This document shows positions 28,031 through 41,263 of a DNA stretch of 64,000 nt, piece after piece (within the stretch, counting starts at the first letter, position 1; each line of letters starts with the position of its first letter). The DNA lies in the NCBI RefSeq assembly GCF_047496725.1, contig NC_132978.1:2657501-2721500 (forward strand), read 5' to 3'. The translations under genes and the position numbers were made by a program. This DNA is from Anoplolepis gracilipes. Its lineage: Eukaryota > Arthropoda > Insecta > Hymenoptera > Formicidae. The notes beneath the pieces are model-generated. The model saw only the letters and a list, made by a program, of their open reading frames with translations. It had not been told where the DNA came from and did no database searches.

Positions 28031-30171
28031 CTTTGCATGTATCTATATGAAGAGATGTGCTACTAAACAATAATGTATTTATACTTTGGAAGCGTCTTTT
28101 TTCACCCATATTCCATTAGAACCACAGTGACCAAACATGACACTGATACATTGATAATTATTTTCAATTAGTACAACTATTTGTTAATCAATCTACAATT
28201 CCATTGGCTAAATTTAGATGAAAAGTACCAGGTCATGTGTTGCTTGACCTTTATTCAACATAATATTTTTATGATATATACACAGCTGAATCACTGCAAG
28301 ATCAACTGTGGAGTAGCAAAACGAAAGTTTGAACAATAGAGATGAATAAAGTGAGATGAAGAAAAAACGTCATATATCTGCTCTTTCACTATTACGTATT
28401 TTTACTTGGACATAGTAATAATTCGACTATTTCGTCGCGATATAATTAACTTTCGCTTCGTACTTTAAAATAAAAAAAGGACTATATATTATATAAACCA
28501 TTATATCTTATATGTAACACATAAACGAGATATCACTAAATGATATAAATTTACGTAGGGCAACTTTAGGAATGTTAAAGGTAAGACGTATTACAAAATT
28601 AATATCTGTTTTTCTTCGTTTTCTGCCATGTCTCATGTATTGACCTTGATGCATCAATGTAGCACTTTATACACGCAACATAAATATTTTTAAAAACATG
28701 AGTGTAACAGAGATACAACATGGCTTTATCATTTTTCTAGAAGTATTGCGATCTAATTTATCTTAATACTTGCACAATTTAGGCATAGTTTGTAACAAGC
28801 TATATAATGATTAACGATTAATAATTTCAAATAAGATACTATGCACACATACTACATGAAATTGAAACGAGTACAAAATATTATTAAAACATATATAATA
28901 CGACATGATAGAGACGATCTTGTGGGTGTATTATACTTTGTTCCAATTCTTAAATATCTTTATATATTTCCAACTCTAAATCATAACTGTCTTCACTTGT
29001 ATAGTGAATAACAAAAGGTCGAAAGCATGATACATACGAAGATCGGGCGAAAACTCAAACTACTTTATATATTTCAATACATTAATAAGACAATAAGATC
29101 TTGCCATCAGTTTCAATATCTATTATTTGTTTTTGTGTCGTTCGTTTACGCAAATTAAACTAACTGCGAACATGTACCTCTGTTCAAGCAAATATACACA
29201 CAAGTAGATCTAGAACGATGTTTATGTACTATAGACGCCAACATATTCTGAAATGTCTACAGATTTTGTCCATTTTTTTTTTTTTTTAAGAATCTCGTCT
29301 CACAATATTGATCTATCCAATCTAAAAGATACTCTTATTACATTTCAATTTTGCGAGGACACTCTTTAATTTCATTATGATTTACCACACGCTACAACGT
29401 TTCTAAACCATATACTCAAATGAGCTGTTATAGATTTTCAAGATAAAAAAAAAATTAAGAGATTAACTTTCAAAGCTGAAAGCTTCTCTGATATAGATGA
29501 GAATATTTGAAGCAAATCGCGAAAACAATTTTACTTAATAAAAAGCATTGTGTAATTTGCAGTTATGGAAATTGTGATTTAAAGATCTACAGTTGATTTT
29601 GCTATCTAGAATTCGATATCGTCGAAAAAAGTTTGCTTCTCATTAATAGCCAAAAGAAAGGCACGTAGACGCACGTATATGTGCGAGCAAAGAGAATTGC
29701 AAAATTATTATCTGCTTACATACAACATACATACATATAACGTAATTTTTTTATATTGACTGTGCAACAATTAAATTCGATAGAAAAATCTTAGCATATT
29801 AAAAAAAAAATTTTCTTTTTTTAATTCTTTTAAATAATATTGTTTTCACAAGATCTCTGGTTTAAATAACAATTTGAATTGTGAAATATGATAGTTTTGC
29901 TCCTTGTCGTTTCTCTTATAAATAACAATAATTCACATTTAGATAGCGTGTGATAGCTTTCTCTCCTAATATATTTCGTTATTATTTGTTACATTATTTG
30001 TAATCATGATCTCTAAACGTGGCAATTTCTTCGTGTTTCTAATGATATTATAATTCGTATTCGCGCTTTATTGATACGATATATTAATAAGCTAACCAAA
30101 CGATATATATCTCATTCTACCTAAACTTTATAGAAAAGTAGACTTTGTTGATCTGTCCCGTTAAATGTATT
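27662..30171. other. Convergent 3' region; mainly the Chc 3' UTR
   Basis: No coding potential was recognised. The nearest clear minus-strand AATAAA to POP4 is at about 28249-28254 (TTTATT), which would give clathrin heavy chain a 3' UTR of about 1.9 kb. A GT microsatellite lies between the two 3' ends. Confidence 0.45.
27985..28026. repeat. (GT)n microsatellite
   Basis: TATGTGTATGTGTATG followed by about 12 uninterrupted GT units, between the POP4 and Chc 3' ends. Confidence 0.95.
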
Positions 30172-33100
30172 TCACATACCGTAACCTTGATAGGCTGCGG
30201 TGGACGCATACACTTGTGCAGGTGTACCGTATACATTCTGAGGTGCATAACCAGGTGCCATCATTCCAGGCCCTGCAGTTAACATTAGCTGAGGTTCCGC
30301 TGTAGCCGTGACAATCATATGCAACAGAGAAAAATATCGTTAATATAAAAAAACAGTGTATTGTCACACGTGATAACGAGATAAGACGAAATTACTTACG
30401 CATAATCATAGGCTTATGTTCTTGATGGTCGGTTTCTTCGATACGTCGGCTTTCAGCTTCTTCTAATTTATCGACCTACATCAAATATATTTAATATTAT
30501 ATGAATAATGTTAATGTCTACGATATATAGAATTAAATGCATAACTGAATAATATTTTTGTTTACCTTAGTGATATATTCCCGTGCAACTTGTATAAGAT
30601 ACGGCATCGCGAAATGTAAAATACGATGTCTCCATGCGAGTTCCAAGATGACATCTGGATGAAGTAGATCGTAGCAATGAAATAGACATGCTGCAAAGCA
30701 GTCCTTGGAACCTCTCTCTAAGAACCACTCGAGCAATTCCTCGGCAACTTCTGCATTCCGAGATTCCGCCGCGTATTCCATAGCATCTCTGTTATTAAAT
30801 TAGTGATTAAAAGAGATCCATATTTATACATACTTATCGTAAAAATATTTTCTAGCGGATAATCGTGCAATGTTACCTAAAGAGTCGATCCTTCTTGCAA
30901 AGTTCTACAGATTGCTTCCATCTATTATTTCCCTTATACAGGTATGCGGCAATTCTTCTAAACTCTATCAATTCATGCTTCTCAAGCTGCTGTGCTAACG
31001 CGATATTATCAAAATTATCGAACGCATCGATCGACGTTCGAAGACCTTGGTAATCCTCTTCGTCAATCAGCAAGCCATTTAAGGCTTCATTAATAGCTTT
31101 GTTGTTGAGAGCCTGAACTGATCTCAAATACGGTTTTACTAATTGCAAATGGCCAGTTCTCGTAAAGTACGCCACTGATCTAGTATGATCCATGCGCGGA
31201 GCAAGAACGAGTAGAATATCGTTCAAAAGAAGGGGTTTATATTCCACGTAGAACTGTATAGCCTTATAGTAGAGTTCGACGTTCGCAACTTTAGTAATTA
31301 CGTCCTTGAAATGACCCTCTCGCCAAGCTTCCGTAGGATGTTGCATCATCGCGAGAACCGCGTTGTCGTATTCCTCGTACTTGTCATACAAAAACACCAG
31401 CTCGGCCCACAGATGTGCTTGCTCTGCCGCACGTAATACCTAAAGTAAATAAATTGTTTTCCGTTAAGTAATTAATAAATTATTATTCGCAATCGATTTT
31501 AAATAAAATATACCTTCGGAATGTTGACGCGCGACCAGAAGAGTTCCAAATGTTCTCTCATTCGTTGAGGTTTGTATTTACTATAGAGAATAGCCAGCTC
31601 GGTAAACATTCCCATATGAGCCCGTTCGAGTCCTAAAGCAGCCTCGAGAAGATTAATGAGTTCCTCAAAGTGTCCGCGATCTTGGTAGTAATTGATCAAA
31701 TCTTCAAGCTCATCTGCATGTACGACTATATGCAGGCCGCACATTTGGGCTAAACGAAATTCACCGCTGTCCACGCAAGCGAAACAAACTTCCTTCCAAG
31801 TGCGCGTCGAGTTGGCTTTGCGCGCACTATCAACGGCACCTTGAAATTCCTTCAGATGAACGAGCGTTATTGCCAATCGCGCGAAGTTCGATACATTGTT
31901 GTAGAGTAGCTTTGCGGCATCATACATCTTATCATCGAAACATCTATCGCCAATCTGTAAAGAAAGAATAGATTTAACAGAAACCTCTCAAATTGCTCTC
32001 ACGAATACGAATGATTCTTTTTACCTTCTGTATATCGGCGTGATTCGGGCCAGATATAAATTCCTCGAGATCCGCGAGTCTATTGGTTCGCGCGTACGCA
32101 TATATAAGTTCGCTCTCGATGAAGGACTCGCGTGCCTTTTTACGGGCCATTTGGAGATAACGGACCAAATCTTCCCAATGCGAAGTCCGATGTGCGGTCT
32201 CGACTACGTCTACATAGGCTGACGGATCGTCTGCTTTAATAAAACTGTCGATCGCTTCCTTCACCAAACCCTGTTGTAATTGAGCCCTGGCGAGTTGTGA
32301 CCATACTGGTGACTCGTTGCATCTATAACGCGTAAAAACAGTCCATTATGTGTTATTGTATAAACATAAAAAGGATATATGCATACACACATATATTGTA
32401 TACCTTTCTGCAAATTCATAAGCTCTGTCCAAGTTGCCGACCTGCTCTATTAGAACCTGGATAGCTGATGTGTTAACGTCAAACTTTTTAAAGATGGCGA
32501 ATGCTTCCTCGTAAAGCTCGTTGTTAATGGCAATATTGGCAATATCCGGAGCGTCATAATTATCCAAGCGATTAATATATTCCATAACACGTGTACGATC
32601 GGCCTTGATGGCCGTTAATATTAAAAGATTCTGCAAGTTACGATGATCGCTGAACACACTGCTATCCAGCACTATCTTCTCGAGAAGCTCGATCAACTCG
32701 TTAGGTAGATCAGCAGTCATGAAAGCTTTAACAGTAACCGATATATCTTCGGGATCTTGCGTCTCGGACAATGCCGTCTGAACAACTTGATCAATCAACG
32801 GTCGCTTGTAGGGATTGCTCTCTAAAAGAACTTCCGCCCAAAGATCGGGGTCTCTACGTCTCACTAGGTATCTCGCCTCGCTCTTGAACAGACTATTTTC
32901 GTTACACACGCTTATCAGCTCGCGATCACATTGACCACGCTCATACGCAATGCAAGCCAAATGGGGATCGCGTTTCTCACAATACTTGCCGACGACTCTG
33001 CTGTCGTAGAATTGATTCTCTTTGAGAAATCTTTCAGGATTGTTATTGCTGTCGATGTAAATCTTGGCCAATGCATTGTGCGTCGCGGGTTCTACACAGC

Positions 33101-36100
33101 CCTCATGAACGCGAGATTCCAACCACGGCAGCAAGAGCTTCAACCTGTTTCTCTTCTCGACCTCCTCGACCAATTCGTCGGTGGAAAATTGTCCACGCAC
33201 CACCAGTATTAAGTTCTTAATGATATCCTCCGAGCAGTCAACGTCCAATAGACCGCCCACGACCACTGGTAAACGCGACGGATTAACTTTTTGGACATAT
33301 ATCTCGATATATTTTTGCAAGTTATTGCGATAGAGGTAAAGAACGAGATCATGAACAAAATCAAATCGATCACATACGATTATCAAGGGTAACTGATCAG
33401 ATAGCTTTGCTTCCTTCAGGAAATTCTTAACGCGTTCCGGATTGTAACAATTGCTCTCCCGACATATACGTTCTACCTCCTTAATCTGACCAGTCTTGCA
33501 CGCCGCTTGGATATACTTGAAGTGCACTTCTTGATCTTGGCTGAAGTTTACAATTGAGCCCAAAAAGTAAAATAAACCTTCGTAAGACTTGAAACTCTCA
33601 AACAAATCTATCAATGCCTTAGTTGTCAATTGCTCGTGATACTTGGTCGCAATCTGTATACAGATTTGCAAATTCTGTCTTATATTAGCCGTCATCATAG
33701 CTTTCAAACATTCAAGGGAATCTTCTACGGACAAAGTCCCGAAGAAACCTACGAGCCAATCGGGAGAAAGCAAGTGCGTATGCACTACTGCTCTCTTAAT
33801 GTCATATAAATCGGTATAGTGTTCAAGCGCACGTTGCAGCAAGCCAGCCTTCTCGCACAATTGCGCGACATGAGCTCGGTCATAATGGGTAAACATCTGA
33901 TTGCCTAATATAGCGTCAGCGACTTGCGGAGCGGACATTAAATTCATCTCTAAGAGACGAGTCTGTAAAGCACCCTCGCTCGGCCGATTGTTCTTGAGCG
34001 CGTCCAGCAGGAACGCTGTACACTGCTGCACCATGTTTTGTTCCATAAATATATCGACAATTTGATTGATGTCGGCCAATGGTTCATCGTCTTGGACCAG
34101 CATCTGCGCGAACGCTACACCTTGATCAGGATTAATCCTCATGACATTCCGCAAGAGAAATATATAGTCGGGTGTATACGAGACCTTCTTGGCATAAAGA
34201 ACAATCTTCTGAAATTGGCCAGTCTCCGCGAAGCATTGGATGACCTTGTTGGGAACATTGGCTCTCAAGTAGACACTAAGCGCCAATGTAGGATCTGCTT
34301 GTTTTACCAGATCCCCCAGTTCTTCGCTGCATTCCAGCTTATCTTCCTTCAGCCACTTCTCTAGCAGTTGTTTACGGTTTTGAACTAGTACCGGACGACA
34401 TAATTCCAGCGATTCATACTTGTTCAATTGTCCCTGATCCAAAAGAATTCCAAAATATTGTAGAAGAGGAGATGTTTGACCCTGAGTAGTCGGAACTTGT
34501 TGAAATCGTTGAATAGTCGCAGGTGTTCGAAGTATCCCTTTAGGAGCATTAGCCGCAACTTTTGCCGCTTCCGCGTACTGACCATTTTGGAAAAGCATGT
34601 TGAATTTTCTAACAAACAAGTCTTCAGCTCCCGATAAGTTATTTCTCACGGCCATTCGTAATGCCAACTCCGAATTCTGCAACACTCCGTTGATATATGG
34701 GATTATATTTTCTTCGTCCACAGAAACAGATAAGACTTGGCCCTTTCGATTTACTCCTATTATACCACCGGATGCCTCGTGCGGAGCAGTGACAAAGATA
34801 GTCTCTCCCGAAATACGATTCATAAATATACAAGTCGCCGACTCGATATCATACATATGTATATAACCGTACTTTGTGATTAAATATATGACGTCGTACT
34901 TTGAGCTAACTTGCATAGCTACGGGGAAATCATTTCCGGCCTCAGGCGGAAAGAATACGTCCACTGCTTTCTTCGGAAATGGATGATTACCGGCGGGTGG
35001 TTGACCCACTTCGATGATATGAAGCTTCGCTCCTTGAACCGTCCTAACGGCGAAACAAAACAGATTGCTGGGCTCTGCGTTTCCTTCCATTTTGAATTGA
35101 GCGAAGGAGGCAGCGTGCCCTTCAATCGGTTGCGAGCATTTCCGTTCCACCGAGTAAAGCTGCATAGCACCGACTACTCTGTTATGCTGCGCCGAAATAC
35201 CAATCAATAATAGCCACGTTTGTTTTGGATCTGTCCTGTAATTGATAATCTGGCAACCGTTTAATGACGAATGACGTTCAAACATCTTATTCGGCGTCGA
35301 ATCGCCTTCCATGGACCAATGATACACTGCAGTTTCCGTTACTAATGCCAATGTGTTCAGTGATATCCATTTCCAAAAAACCACATCTTCTGTCATGGTA
35401 TGAGCTTTCATTTTTGACTTCATTTCAATGTTGAAAATTTGTAGTGTCTTCATAGCTAATCAAACAAAAATAAATATTTCTCTCTTACATTTGTTTACAT
35501 ATTTTCTTTCTTTTACTATTTTTATTGCTAGAAAGAATTACAATCCTCAAGACTTTTTTTAGGGAAAATCAAATTGATACATTTTATTCTTCAGAGTATT
35601 AAAGCAAAATTAATCTCTACAAGTTTTATTTCATACTGCTTTTTTCTAAATTATTAAACTATTAAACATTTCTATGTGTGTACATACCTTTCAGAGCAAT
35701 GACTTTACTAGCTGGATTCATAATTGCAGAATCAGCAGATATTGGTCGTCTGATAGGATTAGCAGAATCATTCATATCAATAATAACTACCTGGGCAGTG
35801 TCACCAACTTTTTCTCTAACGCAAATAAATTTATCAGATTCCATAGTAAGTGTATTAAAGCTGACATTACTGGCGTTAATTCCCACAGCTGTAAGCTATA
35901 AAAATAAGAAATAACAGATAAATAATGCTTTTTTTTCATATTCTTTCAATTCCTACAATCATTTTTGTATATAGAGAAGAATATATATTGTGAACTAAAT
36001 ATATAATCAATTTTATTGTTTATTCTTTAAAAAGAACTCTTTATATTAAACTGACTTTATTAATAATATCTTTTATATATAATAAATATCTAAAAGTTGA

Positions 36101-37052
36101 GATGTTTATTAGAAGCAATATATCAAGTTATATTTTTCTCTATAGTAAATGAGTCATAATGTGATATCCTGATTACATAAATATGCTATTACTTATTAGT
36201 AATATATATATAACCACACACAATAAAATATCCATGAAGTTAAGTTTATAATGTCATAACATTTCAACAATATCATGTGTTGTAATAACTATGTTGTTAA
36301 ATATGTTTGCATTTCTACAAAAAAATATGACGTATAAAATACTTATTATATACAAGTAGACTATACACAAGATTTACATTTTAAAAAATTATTTCTTACA
36401 TTTAACAAGAAAAATATTAATACGAAAACTTATAAAACGCACGAGTGCTGGTATTGAAAATCGTGGAATAGCGGATGGAAAAAAAATGACATTTAATAAG
36501 AAATGTTAAGTTTCGGTAAAAGCGGAAGCAAGGGGCGTATGCGCCGACGACAGATCCACGATAATCTTAGGCTCATCATTCGCTGTTGAAAAGACAAAGT
36601 ACATAACTCGATTTGTTCACTTTATCCGTGATATACACGTCAATTGAGCGTGTATCGGGGATGATTAACCTGTGCCACGAAATTTGCCGTGCGAGCGCAG
36701 CTGCGAACGCACGAGCCATTTAACGAGCCGAGTAATGTCATTGAATCATACGCGAGGTGTACGAGGTCATTGGGACTGTCAAAGTAACGTCAATCGCGCA
36801 GAAATTGCACTTCCGTTGGAAAAAGACACGCGAGTAAACGTGTCGATTCAATTCGAAACGAGATAAAGACTTTAGACTCACGACAAACGATCGTTGAAAA
36901 AATGTCCGAGAAGGAAAGATGAAAAAAAAAAAAAAAAGGCTAATGCACATCTAGTATTATCTTGACGAGTTCTCGTTCCTCGAAATATCTTAGCGATATT
37001 GATGACGTACCTGAAGGTGTTCTTGGAACCTTATGGGTAGTAGCTGCGTCAT
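30172..37052 (-). CDS. Chc: Clathrin heavy chain
   Basis: Nine coding exons on the minus strand: 37052-37011, 35895-35688, 35455-32404, 32322-32025, 31954-31514, 31439-30877, 30788-30566, 30475-30400, 30299-30172; 1676 residues, the family length (human 1675). The first exon encodes only 14 residues ([14 protein letters not shown]), the family N-terminus. The N-terminal propeller ([20 protein letters not shown] and on to about 330), linker, seven clathrin heavy-chain repeats and the trimerisation leg are intact. The end has the conserved QLMLTAGPG followed by a Gly/Tyr/Ala-rich tail ending YGM, where Hsc70 normally binds. It forms triskelions for coated-vesicle traffic. Over 60% of the coding sequence sits in one 3,052-bp exon. 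No frameshift was seen. Confidence 0.97.
35896..37010 (-). other. First coding intron of Chc
   Basis: A 1.1-kb intron between the 14-codon first exon and exon 2. The lower-numbered half is AT-rich. 36.5-36.95 kb is more GC- and CpG-rich, which could reflect an intronic regulatory region; I see no exon or RNA gene in it. Confidence 0.6.
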
Positions 37053-37942
37053 TTTTGCCGAATTATATTCGAAAAAAATCTCCAAGAAAGAGAGATCTTT
37101 CAGCCGCTGTCCTCTTTGACAGATCAATCAGCCGTACGGCTTCCGCAAACCTCCCGACTGCAATCTATTTACGACCTATTCCCGTGTATCGTGCACCTTT
37201 TATCCCCGAATGCTCAACATCAATCATTAAAAGCGCAAAACCAACTGACTGGAGAGCGAATGCTACTCGCCGCTGACACCCATCATGGCCGCCAACGCCG
37301 CCCCTCTATCTCGAAATAGTTCCCGCGTATGAGAATTTCTTGGCGGTTCTTCGTGGTTCGATCGCACCTTGCGTCACACAAATCGCACTATAAATATATA
37401 ACGGCGATTGATTATCAATTAAAACCGGTATTCTTTCCTTCTCTTGGACAATTAGCGCGGAACAATTCCAATCGTGTTGACGCCGAACCCGACGAGAGCC
37501 TCGAGCCTCGATACTAGCGGAAGAATACAGGCGCGATTTGACACGATTGGATTCAGTGGTAAATCTCGCGCATCACCCCCCTCCCCTTCCCCTACTCTTC
37601 TTCTACGTCGCTACGAACGAGACTACACGTTCTATATACACAGTAGATTAGAGAAATTACATTTTCTTTTCTTCTCTCTAATTATATTTTTTTTCTGTAC
37701 ATTCTAAAAGTTATCATCGTTACATTTTATGTATTTTAATGCATCTACAATTAGAGACATAGAAGATACTCTCAGGAAAGGATAGATGTGCAGAAATTTA
37801 ATTTTCAATTTAAAATATGCTTTTATTCTCCAGCAGTGGTATTAATTTTGTACATTTTATACAATATTTTGTTGTTATCATTCATACCACTGCCACAGAA
37901 TGTAGCACGTTTTCTTTTGGTGATAAAAAAAAAACTTTTTTT
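37053..37942. other. Chc 5' UTR/promoter and RpLP2 3' end
   Basis: 37.05-37.6 kb is CpG-rich and should hold the Chc start site. On the minus strand a strong-context ATGATG at 37286-37281 opens a seven-codon frame ending in TAG at 37263, a possible upstream ORF of Chc. TTTATT at 37822-37827 is AATAAA on the minus strand, about 120 bp after the RpLP2 stop and a good polyadenylation signal. Confidence 0.5.
37822..37827 (-). terminator. Polyadenylation signal of RpLP2
   Basis: AATAAA on the minus strand, about 116 bp past the RpLP2 stop codon; typical for a short ribosomal-protein 3' UTR. Confidence 0.65.
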
Positions 37943-38495
37943 TTAGTCAAACAGACCAAAGCCCATGTCGTCGTCTTCAGATTCAGATTCTTCTTTAGCA
38001 GGCTTCTTCTCCTCTGTTAAAGTAAAAATTATTTGTAGCATTATAAAATATGTTAATACTACTATTTGGATTAATAGAACTACTATTAGTATTAGATTTT
38101 TAAAATTAGTACAGAATTAAATGTACCTTTCTTTTCCTCAACAGGAGCTGCCGCACCACTGGCAGGAGCTGCAGCGGCACCCACAGCAGCTGCTCCACCA
38201 ACTGGCATGGACGATAACTTTTCCCTGCCTAAAATCATAGTTATATTTAGTTTGTTTTATATAGAAAAATGAAATATACATTTTTTAAAATAAGATAGTA
38301 TTGGAAGAAATATGTTAACATACCCTTGGCAATCAATTCATCAATGCTCTTTCCATTCAATTCTGAAATAACTTTTTTTAGTTTTTCAGCATCTGTTTCG
38401 ATTCCAACCGACGATAAAATCTTTTCAATGTCATTTTGGCTTGGCGAGGCTTTGCCTCCCAAAACAGCCAACATATAAGCGGCCACGTAACGCAT
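37943..38495 (-). CDS. RpLP2: 60S acidic ribosomal protein P2
   Basis: Three coding exons on the minus strand: 38495-38324, 38228-38127, 38013-37943; 114 residues. The start [15 protein letters not shown] separates P2 from P1. The helical dimerisation domain is followed by an Ala/Pro/Gly hinge ([19 protein letters not shown]), a Lys/Glu-rich stretch and the universal stalk C-terminus [13 protein letters not shown] that recruits translation factors. An acceptor (TTTTGCAG) ends one base before the ATG, so the 5' UTR lies almost wholly in an upstream exon near 39110-39186. The first intron carries a probable box C/D snoRNA, a common arrangement for 5'TOP genes. Confidence 0.97.
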
Positions 38496-38571
38496 TCTGC
38501 AAAATATAGATATTTCTATTAAAATATTAATGCAATTAATTTGTATAACAGAATTACTCTATATGCTAATT

Positions 38572-38642
38572 ATGCTCAGAAGAAAATATACCATCACAAT
38601 CATTCAGTCGAAAGATGGTGAATAAATAATATCATCATAAAA
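38572..38642 (-). ncRNA. Probable box C/D snoRNA in RpLP2 intron 1 (U32/U51/snR39-like)
   Basis: On the minus strand: C box ATGATGA (38638-38632), antisense element, D' box CTGA (38607-38604), C' box GTGATGG (38597-38591), D box CTGA (38579-38576). The element before D' is antisense to CGAAAGATGGTGAA, which I recognise as a conserved 28S rRNA segment. The fifth position upstream of D' would direct 2'-O-methylation to the second A of GAAA; from memory this is the yeast 25S A807 / human 28S A1511 site of the snR39/U32/U51 family. The D box is about 80 nt from the 3' splice site, the usual distance for intronic snoRNAs, and the host is a ribosomal-protein gene. The terminal stem is weak or shifted (TTATG/CATAA overlaps box C), which is the main doubt. 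Confidence 0.65.
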
Positions 38643-39109
38643 GAATAAATTCTAAATGCGTATCTAATATTACCAAGTGTTATATTTATTTTATATATAT
38701 ATATATAAAGTAACATTCGCGCAAAGCGTGATAATTGATATATTGCGTATTTTATATATATAAAAACACATGTATCTACGATACATATTTATATTTTCAA
38801 ACGGCATAACCTATTGTATTCGGCATGTGTGTGAAAGAGAAATCTAGTATTCTATATCAAAGGTTATCAATTTTTTAGTAAAATATAAGGAAAAAGTAGA
38901 AAACAACACGATTATACGTTATTTTGGATATATTTATATGTGATATTTTTTGCACGAATGCGACGCAACCAATAGGTATCCAATAATACGACGAATTTAT
39001 AAAATGCAATCGGACAAGTACGTGATTTATTTAAATTCAATAATGTTCGAGTAATTCAAAATAAGAAATATTTTCTTATATAAACTTGAATTCTATATTA
39101 AAGACATAC

Positions 39110-39190
39110 CTTTAAGTCTTACGACACGAAACGTGGACCCCGCTAATTATAATCAATGTGTAATGTGCACGAGCTGGCACCGGAAGAACA
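39110..39190 (-). promoter_or_regulatory. RpLP2 non-coding first exon with TCT/5'TOP initiator
   Basis: On the minus strand TGTTCTTCCGG (39190-39180) fits the polypyrimidine TCT initiator used by ribosomal-protein genes, with transcription starting at the C near 39186 to give a CTTCC 5'TOP. About 75 nt downstream is a donor AAAG|GTATGT at 39110/39109; an alternative donor GTC|GTAAGA lies at about 39122. This exon would splice to the acceptor just before the ATG at 38495. Confidence 0.6.
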
Positions 39191-39312
39191 ACGCAAGAAA
39201 CTGTAGTGAACTGGGAGAAAATAATGTGAAGAAGGGTACGCTTCACGTGGTTACTAAATTGTCTTCGAAGCGACTGATTGGACGAAAATTTCCTTTTGTT
39301 ATTTCACTGCAT

Positions 39313-39324
39313 TACGCATGCGCA
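39313..39324. promoter_or_regulatory. NRF-1/Ewg-type site upstream of RpLP2
   Basis: TACGCATGCGCA lies about 130 bp upstream of the predicted RpLP2 start site; two CACGTGG/CCACGTG boxes follow at about 39433-39462. Confidence 0.55.
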
Positions 39325-41210
39325 AAGAACGGCGTCCATTTAAGTAACACAACTCCATCTATACATTTTATGCGTTTATGGTCATCCTTCTCTCGGAGTC
39401 TTTTGTGCTGTTCTTTTGCACGCCACTTTGTCCACGTGGTATTATATATTGGCGACCACGTGCATTTTATAAGTATTGAAAAATATATATTTTTTTATTT
39501 ATCGACAAAACTTACGATTTCATGTTGTAATGTATGGAAAAATATAAGTATTTTGTTAAAAATATATTTTATTTATTCGTTTTGCGACGTGAATTGACTT
39601 ATTAAAAATTATATAGGTACATGTAATACTAGATCATAGTTTTATATCTCATAAAAAACATGTTCATGAAAAAAACGTGTTGATTCTATTTTTTAGATAT
39701 CGAGAGAATGAGCGAAATAATTTGACATATTTGTCTGATCATTTCGTCATATAGCATCATTATAATTTTATTCCAACTATATATTCTGTAGTTATAATTA
39801 TAGATATGGTAAACAGAGTTCACAGTAATTATGTCTATGAAAAGCCATCAGACAATGTATTGAGAATTTATTAGATATAAAAAAAGAATATTTCAGATGT
39901 AAAAAATAGTACTTTATATCAATAGAGAGAAAAACTTATCAGAGTTATGTTTTTTTTTCTTTGTATTATGCAATTATGATAAAATCTTTAAAACTGTATA
40001 TCTTGCAATCAGCAGTGAATTTTGACATTATACCTTTTTCTCTTCCTACATATGTATATACATATATATAGAAAAGAAAGCTTTTGTATATATAATTCAA
40101 GTAAAAAGTTATGTATTTGTTTCAATATCTTATATATAATACTACAAAAATATAGATTATTCAGCAATACCCTATTTAGATAAATCCTAACTGTTTCACA
40201 TTTAATGCCATCATAATACTTTATTGATAATTTTTAATGTATAATTGTTTAAATATATATGTAACTATTATAAACTGATATACTATAAGATTGATATTAA
40301 ACCAAATGTCAAATAAGTAAATGCAGACGTAACATTCAACTATTATTGGAATAATTGCATTACTTTTTTCGAAATGTTTCTTTTTATAAATTATATACGA
40401 AAATGTAACAAAAAATGCAATATATAAAATCTACAGAAACTAATATTATTGAAATTAAGTATGTTATAACAGACTTAAAAATCCATAAGTAAAGATATTC
40501 CATAAAAACAATACAATCGGAAAGATATTAACCTAAGGGAGAACATTAAGCTTATTTCTATGTTGGATAGATATATAATGCTCTGAGAATTAAACATTAT
40601 TATAAGTTTCGAATACTGTTAGTGTATCAGTTAAGTAAAGTATACATTTATGTATACATATATCTATGTAACAAATCAATGTCTTTGAAAAAGACACTAT
40701 CTTAATCACATACTAATAGTAATTATATCTGTGATACTGTAGTATTATAATTTAATTTAAATCTTTTACTCATAATACACAACAATTCATTTTTTTTTAA
40801 TTATTTCAGTTATGTTATAATCATTTCAGTTATACTTCAGTTACAGATATATGTGTTTATTCATTTTTTGTTAGATTCACTTGAGTCTATGAATAAAGAA
40901 TTCTAGTAAAAAATAATTAACAGATAACTATATTTTATAGTCATTTAATATTTTTTTTAAACACAAAGTTCCTTATGCAAAGTGTTCTCTAAGTTTAATA
41001 GTTTATCAATTAATATATATGTATTCAGTTTACTAGGACAAAAATTTCGACAAATTGTCATCGAAATAGATAAACAGATGTGCACTAACAATATTCAAAA
41101 TAAACATAATGTTCAATTCTCTTGTATGGTGTTTTTACTCTCTTATCCGCCAACAAAATATCTAGTAATTCTTATTCTAGTTTATATGTACATTTCATTG
41201 TCACTATCTT

Positions 41211-41245
<35 letters not shown>

Positions 41246-41263
41246 TTCTGTGTATATTTGTCT
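39325..41263. other. RpLP2 distal upstream region and 3' region of the KKSHKK gene
   Basis: A plus-strand open frame of 154 codons crosses the RpLP2 promoter, but it has no recognisable domain and no matching splice signals. 39.6-41.2 kb is AT-rich and featureless; it probably includes the 3' UTR of the KKSHKK gene (minus-strand AATAAA at about 40857). A CT microsatellite lies at 41213-41241, just after its stop codon. Confidence 0.45.
41213..41241. repeat. (CT)n microsatellite
   Basis: About 14 CT units, preceded by CTTTCTTT, starting about 25 bp past the stop codon of the KKSHKK gene; GA-rich in its transcript. Confidence 0.95.

Noticed and set aside
39133..39597. 154-codon plus-strand frame upstream of RpLP2
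   Set aside because: It runs antisense through the predicted RpLP2 first exon and promoter and has no domain or hydrophobic pattern that makes sense.
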